Positions 1 to 5,283 of a stretch of 7,667 nt of DNA are shown here, in pieces (position 1 is the first letter of the stretch; every line of letters starts with the position of its first letter). The position numbers and the translations under genes are program-made. The notes beneath the pieces are model-generated. The model had not been told where the DNA came from. It ran no database searches and worked only from the letters and a program-made list of their open reading frames with translations. Source of the DNA: MGIIb-P sp963934015 (GTDB taxonomy: Archaea > Thermoplasmatota > Poseidoniia > Poseidoniales > Thalassarchaeaceae); assembly GCA_963934015.1 (NCBI GenBank), contig CAWVWT010000043.1, forward strand, positions 1 to 7,667, in the 5' to 3' direction.

Positions 1-1
1 T

Positions 2-640
2 GACAAACTCGATTGTTGGGTCGATGCCACAGACATCACAGGAAATGCCATCACAGGCCCCGGTTCGACTTCGACTTGGCCCCTGCGAGTTCCAATCCTC
101 GAAATCCGCCCAGACATTATTGCAACCCATGTTATCCTCGAGCCGTCCAATCTACAATTCGGCATGGAAACCACAGTCACGATCACATTGGAGAACCACG
201 GAAATCAGACCACTGATACGTTCTTTGTGACCCTTGAGGCACTTGAGGAGGAAGTGGGTCGCGTCGAAGCACGCTTCCTTTCAGGACAATCATCCACCAC
301 AGTTTATGTTCTCTGGATGCCAGATTGGGATGGTGAACTCGACCTTCATATTCATGTCGATGCCGAGAATTCAATCGATGAAATCAATGAGAATAACACG
401 TTGACACTTTCTCTTGAAATTCAACCCACTCCAGAAGAAGGTTTCTTGTCACTCAATGTGATTGGTGGAATCGCTCTACTACTGTTGTTCGGAGTCGCAA
501 TGTTTGCTCTCGCAGTGATGTTCCTACGTGGGAGTCGATATGATGACGATGATTGGGAAGATGGGGATGAATTCGATGAAAGAGGTGGTGGCATGTCAGC
601 GGCCGCGGACACTCTACTCGACGACTACGTCGAAGATTGA
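2..640 (+). CDS. Surface protein with CARDB-like domain, C-terminal membrane helix and acidic tail (5' partial)
   Basis: The frame is open from base 2 with no stop before the TGA at 638-640, so this is the last 212 codons of a longer gene; the ATG at 164 is internal. Residues 1-35 look like the end of an Ig/fibronectin-like strand domain. Residues ~38-140 match a CARDB-type beta-sandwich: a 'V.L..... G....V.ITLENHGNQ' opening, then a strand pattern ending in 'D.NSIDEINENNTLTLSLEI', the typical CARDB finish. A hydrophobic helix follows at ~152-175, then R176, then a tail rich in D and E (DDDDWEDGDEFDE) and a short C-terminus. This predicts an extracellular ectodomain with one membrane anchor and a short acidic cytoplasmic tail. 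CARDB modules are known as adhesion or carbohydrate/protein-interaction domains in prokaryotic surface proteins. The true function and the N-terminal domains lie outside the window. Confidence 0.8.
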   Translation, partial: DKLDCWVDATDITGNAITGPGSTSTWPLRVPILEIRPDIIATHVILEPSNLQFGMETTVTITLENHGNQTTDTFFVTLEALEEEVGRVEARFLSGQSSTTVYVLWMPDWDGELDLHIHVDAENSIDEINENNTLTLSLEIQPTPEEGFLSLNVIGGIALLLLFGVAMFALAVMFLRGSRYDDDDWEDGDEFDERGGGMSAAADTLLDDYVED

Positions 641-644
641 GAAA

Positions 645-717
645 TGGACTCGGCCAGATTTGAACTGGCGATCTTCGCCATGTGAAGGCGACGTCAAAAC
701 CCCTAGACCACGAGTCC
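645..717 (-). tRNA. tRNA-Val (anticodon CAC)
   Basis: The reverse complement folds into a complete 73-nt cloverleaf. The acceptor stem is GGACTCG/CGAGTCC (7 bp, all paired), followed by T8 G9. The D arm GTC...GAC has a GG-containing loop. The anticodon stem TCGCC/GGCGA closes the 7-nt loop TTCACAT, giving anticodon CAC (valine codon GUG). The variable region AGATC has 5 nt, the T arm is GCCAG-TTCAAAT-CTGGC, and discriminator A73 is usual for valine. CCA is not encoded, as is common in archaea, and no intron interrupts the anticodon loop. The gene is convergent with the upstream surface-protein gene, with 4 nt between them, and divergent from the gene at 830. No clear TATA box was recognised upstream. 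Confidence 0.96.
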
Positions 718-757
718 GATGGGCCGGCCACCCACGAGCCCCGCTTAACGCTGACGC

Positions 758-794
758 AGGTGATTTTCCCGTGGGCTTTTGTACATGGTATTGA
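758..794 (+). promoter_or_regulatory. Possible leader with strong SD and 7-codon upstream ORF
   Basis: AGGTGAT at 758-764 is a very good match to the archaeal anti-SD complement. Six nt later there is a GTG at 771 that opens a tiny frame, GTG GGC TTT TGT ACA TGG TAT TGA (771-794; peptide MGFCTWY), ending 35 nt before the ATG of the thioredoxin-CcdA gene. It could be a translated leader peptide with a regulatory role, or a chance SD-like site. It requires transcription to start upstream of 758, which the sequence alone cannot show. The peptide includes a Cys and a Trp. Confidence 0.25.
777..784 (+). promoter_or_regulatory. Weak TATA-like box upstream of the three-gene cluster
   Basis: TTTTGTAC is the most TATA-like stretch in a GC-rich intergenic region. 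An archaeal TATA box is usually centred about 26 nt before the transcription start. That would put the start near 805-810, giving a short leader that carries the GGTGAG at 821 and excludes the in-frame starts at 779 and 785. The match is poor, no BRE is obvious, and it conflicts with the leader-peptide alternative at 758-794. Confidence 0.2.
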
Positions 795-820
795 AGAACG
801 GCACTCATCCCCCTTGTTTC

Positions 821-826
821 GGTGAG
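821..826 (+). promoter_or_regulatory. Ribosome binding site for the thioredoxin-CcdA gene
   Basis: GGTGAG lies immediately before ATG 830; counted from GGTGA, the spacing is 4 nt. The same GGTGA core, spaced 5 nt, precedes the phosphate permease gene. This site decides the start: the in-frame TTG at 779 and ATG at 785 have no SD at suitable distance, the nearest being AGGTGAT about 20 nt before 785. Confidence 0.6.
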
Positions 827-829
827 TCG

Positions 830-2410
830 ATGAGTAAGGACGTCGAGGAGGGTATGTTCACTGCTGTCGGTGACCCTGAAAATCCCGATTTGGTTGAATC
901 CAAACTCGACAACAAATCACCAGTTATTGCAGTTGCAGAGTGGAAACCTTCGCTTCGTTATCGAATTCAGCAAAAGACTGGCTGCGATGTCGGCGTTTTT
1001 GCTGAGAAAGACACGTGGTACGCCTTCGTCATATCCGTCATTTTATTCTCGGTTATCGCAACGGCCGGTCTTTCAATTTTCGAATCTACTTCAGAGAGTT
1101 TTGGCACCAGTGATGAAATCGTCCAAACACCTGATTTCGTTATACCGACTCTTAATCGAACCGCGTATGAAGCGAATTTTACCGATGAGAATGGTACACT
1201 ACAACTTTCAGAACTTCGTGGCAACACGGTAATTCTTGATTTCATGGCGGTCTCCTGTTCCAATTGCCACTACGTGCAGGAGCACTTGGACAAATCGCAG
1301 GCATCATATGAGGCATTAGAAGGTCCGTATCCTGTCGTCATCATCTCAATCGGCGTTTGGTGGGATAGTGAGAGTTTTGAGGATTTGAATGAGACATTTG
1401 GAAGTGGAGATAGGATGATGCCATGGGTTGTCGCAGTCGCAGATGGCGACGATGTCATCACCAACGATACAATCACCAGCATTGTAGCCCATTACTCTGC
1501 TCAGGCCATCCCGCTCGCTTTGGTCATCGACCACGAGGGTTACATGATTCACAAGACCAACACGGGCACGCCCAGTGACCAATGGGCATCTTTCGATGAG
1601 GCGGTCGAACTCTCTGTTGCCGGTGAAGCTGAATCTTTGAGAGGCGGCCTCGCCAAAGTGGACACCTCTGCAGGGGGGATTTTCTTTCTTGGCCTGATGC
1701 TCGGTGTACTGGTGTACTTTTCTCCGTGTGCTTTCCCAATACTTCCTTCTTACATCGGTTACTACATTTCTCTTGGCGCACGCGAGGAAGAGCTGCGTGA
1801 GAACGGGAAATTGGAGGGCAAGATGCCTGGACATTTGGCGGTTGGATTCTTGGCCGGCATGGGGATGATCACCTTCTTCCTTGTTCTCGGAATATTAGTC
1901 GTGGGGCTCTCAGAGGTGCTGCCAATCTCCCTGTATCTCCACAATTTCGCACTGGCAATTGCCATCTTGCTCTTTATCCTCGGTTTCTTCATGCTACTGG
2001 GGGGGACGGCCCACCTGCTCGGTTGGGTGGATACACACCTCGTGCAGCGTTTCTCAACTACTGAGATGGATGACCGCTTCACACCACGCCGAAATATGTA
2101 TTTGTGGGGTATCGGATATGCAGCAGGGTCAATCGATTGCACGGCTGCGGCGGTCATCCCTTTTGTTGGCTATTTGACCGTAATAGGAGGTTCGGCAATC
2201 TATACTGGTCTTGCTGGTATCATGCTCAGCGTCCTACTGTTGATGACTGTGGTTACAGTCTTGGTTGGAACCGGTCGTGAAGTGTTCCGGCAGGTCTTGA
2301 TGAAGGCCAGCGGGATGATCAAACTGGTTGGCTCATGGATGATGATGTTCGCAGGCATAATGCTGACAATTTACCTCACAAATTCTGAATTGACCAATGC
2401 GATTCTGTGA
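830..2410 (+). CDS. Membrane-tethered thioredoxin-like domain fused to CcdA/DsbD-type thiol:disulfide transporter
   Basis: 526 aa from the ATG at 830, chosen for its GGTGAG; in-frame TTG 779 and ATG 785 would add 17 or 15 residues. Order: a hydrophilic, presumably cytoplasmic segment (1-62); a membrane helix (~65-84); a TlpA/ResA-like thioredoxin fold (~99-260) with active site C143-S-N-C146 and the cis-proline loop QAIPLALVID (P228); then a CcdA/DsbD-beta-like membrane domain (~283-526). The latter has paired cysteines in SPCAFPILP (C300) and GSIDCTAAAVIPF (C437). In known CcdA/DsbD proteins such a pair carries electrons from cytoplasmic thioredoxin across the membrane to an outside thioredoxin fold. 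Here the acceptor is fused at the N-terminal side, and the topology puts it outside. Likely role: supplying reducing power for disulfide reduction or isomerisation, cytochrome maturation or peroxide defence; the client is unknown. It is first of three closely spaced genes. The domain assignment is strong, the physiological substrate inferred. Confidence 0.88.
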   Translation: MSKDVEEGMFTAVGDPENPDLVESKLDNKSPVIAVAEWKPSLRYRIQQKTGCDVGVFAEKDTWYAFVISVILFSVIATAGLSIFESTSESFGTSDEIVQTPDFVIPTLNRTAYEANFTDENGTLQLSELRGNTVILDFMAVSCSNCHYVQEHLDKSQASYEALEGPYPVVIISIGVWWDSESFEDLNETFGSGDRMMPWVVAVADGDDVITNDTITSIVAHYSAQAIPLALVIDHEGYMIHKTNTGTPSDQWASFDEAVELSVAGEAESLRGGLAKVDTSAGGIFFLGLMLGVLVYFSPCAFPILPSYIGYYISLGAREEELRENGKLEGKMPGHLAVGFLAGMGMITFFLVLGILVVGLSEVLPISLYLHNFALAIAILLFILGFFMLLGGTAHLLGWVDTHLVQRFSTTEMDDRFTPRRNMYLWGIGYAAGSIDCTAAAVIPFVGYLTVIGGSAIYTGLAGIMLSVLLLMTVVTVLVGTGREVFRQVLMKASGMIKLVGSWMMMFAGIMLTIYLTNSELTNAIL

Positions 2411-2427
2411 TATACCAAAGGTACAAC

Positions 2428-2432
2428 GGTGA
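2428..2432 (+). promoter_or_regulatory. Ribosome binding site for the phosphate permease gene
   Basis: GGTGA with 5-nt spacing to ATG 2438, in the 27-nt gap after the preceding stop. It fixes the start, which also places the first membrane helix directly at the N-terminus, as expected for PiT proteins. The gap leaves little room for a separate promoter, which favours cotranscription with the thioredoxin-CcdA gene. Confidence 0.7.
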
Positions 2433-2437
2433 ACTGA

Positions 2438-4534
2438 ATGATAGATCTTATTCTAGTCCTCGCAATTTTGATTGCAGCTTACATGGCGTGGAATATCGGT
2501 GCCAATGACGTTGCCAATGCAATGGGTACGAGTGTGGGCTCTGGAGCCCTTACATTGCGCCGTGCAATCATCGTTGCTGCGGTGTTTGAATTCCTCGGCG
2601 CCGTACTATTTGGTAGTCATGTGACAGATACGATTCGAAAAGGTGTCCTCGATTTTGGTGATGATGAAACTCTAGCACTATACTCGAATGAACTGATGTA
2701 CGGATTCATGGCCGCTCTTCTTGCCGCCGCCATCTGGTTGACTGTTGCAACAAAGTGGGGTTTGCCAGTCTCAACGACCCATTCCATTGTCGGTGGTGTT
2801 ATCGGCATGGGGTTATTCATCCGTCCAAGCGCTGTAAATTGGAACAAAGTTCTCGAAATTGTTCTGTCTTGGATAGCTTCACCCCTTCTTGGTGCAATTC
2901 TCGCCTTCCTGTCCTTCTGGGTCATCAAGAAGATCATCTTTGAGCACGACGACCCCCTTGAGAAAACCCGTAAAGTGGCACCAATCTTGGCCCTACCTAC
3001 TTTCTTTGTTCTAGGATTGGCTCTGCAATTCAAGGGCTTGAAGGGATTCTACAGTAATCTCGACGCGTCTGGTTATATCAACAAAGAAAATTGGCTTCCT
3101 GCCAAGGAAGGTACCTCATTCAATCCGCTGGTCGAAGGTGCTTGGATACCTGTAAATTCCCTCCTTGTCGCATTGGCAATTGGTGTTCTTGCAAGTACAA
3201 TTCTGTATTTGGTTCTACGAAGATATGAATTCAAAGAAGAAGGATATGCAGGTGTTGAGCGTGTATTCATTTGGTTACAAATCATCACTGCATGTTACGT
3301 TGCTTTTGCTCATGGTGCCAACGATGTTGCCAACGCCATTGGCCCCATGGCTGCAATCTATCAGATCGCAGTTGATGGCACACTTACTGCTAGCGCAGAG
3401 GTGCCGATTGGCCTCTTGCTCCTAGGCGGTGCTGGAATCACTGTTGGTGTTGCTACGTGGGGCTACAAGGTGATGGATACAATTGGAAAGAAAATCACAC
3501 ACATCACCCCTTCTCGTGGTTTTGCTGCCGAATTCGGTGCTGCAACGACAGTTCTCATTTTCTCGATGCCCTTCCTCGCCGTCCCCATCTCAACCACGCA
3601 CACGTTGGTGGGTGCTGTGGTCGGAGTCGGTCTTGCAGGCGGTGCCTCAGCAGTTGATTTCCGTGTCTTTGCGAAGATTGCAGCTTCGTGGGTGGCCAGT
3701 TTGCCAGTCGCAGGTGTGGGGGCGGTCATATTCTACGTGCTCTTTGGGCTGAACCCAACCAACGTTCTGATTGTATCTGTTATTTCGGTGGGCATGGTCA
3801 TCTATGTGATGACTCGTGTTGAGGTTGAGGTTGAATCTACACCAGTCCCCATCGTAGTATCTGAGATGCCGATGGGGGAGCCTGCACCCGGTGCCGCTAA
3901 ATCTGTGTTCCAAGTATTCCATGAGCATGCCATCGCAGTCGAAACCACAGTCACTCATATGCTAAAAGCGGTGAATGATGCGGTGTTGGATAATGATCCA
4001 TCGGTCGCAATCAAAGCAACACAGGAGGCTGAATTGGTGGCGGATGGAATCAAGGCTGAGATTCGTGATATGCTCGGAACGGGTGTACGCCTTCCCGTTA
4101 ACAAGACGGCATTCTTGCATATGGTGGCACGGCAAGACCGAATCGCAGACTATGCCCAGAATGTTGCTGAGCAACTCTCTTTCCGTCCTTTGTATGATAA
4201 TGAAGAGGCGCGTAAGCGTTTACTGACAATGGCTGAAACTGTATCTGAAACCGTTGCCAAGTACGAGGACACAGTCAGTGTATTACATGACTATGCAATC
4301 TCTGGCTTTGCCAAGAAGAAAAGTGGTGCACTTCGTCAACTCATACGTGATGTCAATTTACTCGAACACCAAGCCGATGAAGCAGAAGTTTCTGCAGCAT
4401 CTCATGTTTTCAGAGAAGGCGACGACAATCCCCTTGCTGCCATGCACATGTATCGAGTTCTCCAACGGTTGGATGATGTAGCAAACGCCTGTGAGATGGC
4501 AGCCAATGCTTTCCTACCACTTGTCTACAACTGA
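2438..4534 (+). CDS. PiT-family inorganic phosphate permease with fused C-terminal DUF47/PhoU-like domain
   Basis: 698 aa. Residues 1-~465 form a PiT (Pho-4, SLC20) transporter with the diagnostic inverted repeat: GANDVANAMGTSVGSGALT from G21 and GANDVANAIGPMAA from G293, plus paired VSTTH (from V111) and ISTTH (from I384) motifs. The segment TIRKGVLD after the first repeat resembles sodium-dependent eukaryotic PiT proteins, so Na+/phosphate symport is plausible, but the coupling ion is not provable here. Residues ~489-698 form a soluble helical bundle of the DUF47/PhoU-like type. Its acidic metal-binding-type motifs are E532xxxD536, D567RIAD571 and E643HQAD647; a fourth site reads DDVAN at ~679-683, with Asn where Asp is common. 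DUF47 is usually a separate gene next to pit and is thought to regulate transport. The fusion would fix a 1:1 ratio and place the regulator in the cytoplasm. Second gene of the cluster. Confidence 0.93.
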   Translation: MIDLILVLAILIAAYMAWNIGANDVANAMGTSVGSGALTLRRAIIVAAVFEFLGAVLFGSHVTDTIRKGVLDFGDDETLALYSNELMYGFMAALLAAAIWLTVATKWGLPVSTTHSIVGGVIGMGLFIRPSAVNWNKVLEIVLSWIASPLLGAILAFLSFWVIKKIIFEHDDPLEKTRKVAPILALPTFFVLGLALQFKGLKGFYSNLDASGYINKENWLPAKEGTSFNPLVEGAWIPVNSLLVALAIGVLASTILYLVLRRYEFKEEGYAGVERVFIWLQIITACYVAFAHGANDVANAIGPMAAIYQIAVDGTLTASAEVPIGLLLLGGAGITVGVATWGYKVMDTIGKKITHITPSRGFAAEFGAATTVLIFSMPFLAVPISTTHTLVGAVVGVGLAGGASAVDFRVFAKIAASWVASLPVAGVGAVIFYVLFGLNPTNVLIVSVISVGMVIYVMTRVEVEVESTPVPIVVSEMPMGEPAPGAAKSVFQVFHEHAIAVETTVTHMLKAVNDAVLDNDPSVAIKATQEAELVADGIKAEIRDMLGTGVRLPVNKTAFLHMVARQDRIADYAQNVAEQLSFRPLYDNEEARKRLLTMAETVSETVAKYEDTVSVLHDYAISGFAKKKSGALRQLIRDVNLLEHQADEAEVSAASHVFREGDDNPLAAMHMYRVLQRLDDVANACEMAANAFLPLVYN

Positions 4535-4554
4535 TTTTCCTTGGAATTGAAACG

Positions 4555-5283
4555 ATGGAAGACTTGGCACTTGTCGCGATTGGTGCCTTTTTGGCAGCAG
4601 CGCTGACGGTACCTGCGGGATTTGGGTTGTCGACCATGCTGACTCCACTGGTCCTCTTGCTGATGGGGCCCCATGAGGCAGTGGCGGTGGTCGCCATCGT
4701 TCATGGAGCCCACAATGCAGGGAAGTTCGCAGTTCTCAAGGAACATGTGGATTTCAGTTCCTTTCGGAAGTATGGCGTATGGCTAATCATGGGTGCGATT
4801 CTTGGCGCCCTTCTTCAAAATCAGGTACCACAAGACCCCCTGTTGGCCATCATCGGTATCTTCCTCATCGTGTTACCATTGCTTAGCATGAGTGAGAAGT
4901 GGACTGGATATTCAATTCCAGAAGCTAACGATCGAATTGGTGGCTTTGGTTCGGGGTTTATGGGTGGTCTTTCGGGACACCAAGGCGCATTGCGCGCCAT
5001 GTTCCTTACCCGCCGACTACCGGACAAGATGGCCTATGCAGCAACGGCAAGTATCCTTGCGCTGTGTGTTGATGCATCGAGGATTCCCGTGTACCTTGCT
5101 TTCCGCCATGAAGAGATTCAACCACACTTGGTGTTGACCTGCGTGCTGGTCATTTCCGCTTTACTCGGTGTCAATATCGGAAAGCGGTGGTTGAAATCAC
5201 TCAAATCAGAATGGATTCACAAAGGTGTGATGCTGAGCATCGTCACCAGCGGTATATTCTATTTTTATGAAGCATTTTGGTGA
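4555..5283 (+). CDS. TSUP-family (TauE/SafE-like) membrane permease
   Basis: 242 aa, about the usual length for the family, and almost wholly hydrophobic with roughly 7-8 helices. The N-terminal half has VPAGFGLSTMLTPLVLLL (from ~19), matching the first TSUP repeat. The second half has GFMGGLSGHQGALR (134-147), matching the second repeat motif. Characterised TSUP members move small anions, many with sulfur: sulfite, sulfoacetate, thiosulfate-type compounds. The substrate here is not known, and the family label does not prove sulfite export. The gene starts 20 nt after the phosphate permease stop, so it is probably cotranscribed. Its SD is weak (GGAA at 4543-4546, spacing 8), unlike the clear GGTGA sites upstream, suggesting lower expression or help from upstream translation. 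Its last 19 nt overlap the 3' end of the convergent YHYH gene. Confidence 0.85.
   Translation: MEDLALVAIGAFLAAALTVPAGFGLSTMLTPLVLLLMGPHEAVAVVAIVHGAHNAGKFAVLKEHVDFSSFRKYGVWLIMGAILGALLQNQVPQDPLLAIIGIFLIVLPLLSMSEKWTGYSIPEANDRIGGFGSGFMGGLSGHQGALRAMFLTRRLPDKMAYAATASILALCVDASRIPVYLAFRHEEIQPHLVLTCVLVISALLGVNIGKRWLKSLKSEWIHKGVMLSIVTSGIFYFYEAFW

Noticed and set aside
681..700. Possible intron in the tRNA anticodon region
   Set aside because: The anticodon stem and 7-nt loop fold perfectly without removing any base, so no intron is needed.
614..808. Short open frames crossing the tRNA (614-808 -, 528-794 +)
   Set aside because: They run through a perfect tRNA cloverleaf and have no coding signal.
779..829. 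Earlier starts (TTG 779, ATG 785) for the thioredoxin-CcdA protein
   Set aside because: Neither has an SD at normal spacing, while ATG 830 has GGTGAG directly upstream; the extra 15-17 residues resemble no family extension. Not fully excluded.
1346..1834. 162-codon open frame on the - strand inside the thioredoxin-CcdA gene
   Set aside because: It lies wholly antisense to a gene with clear domains and shows no recognisable motif or SD.
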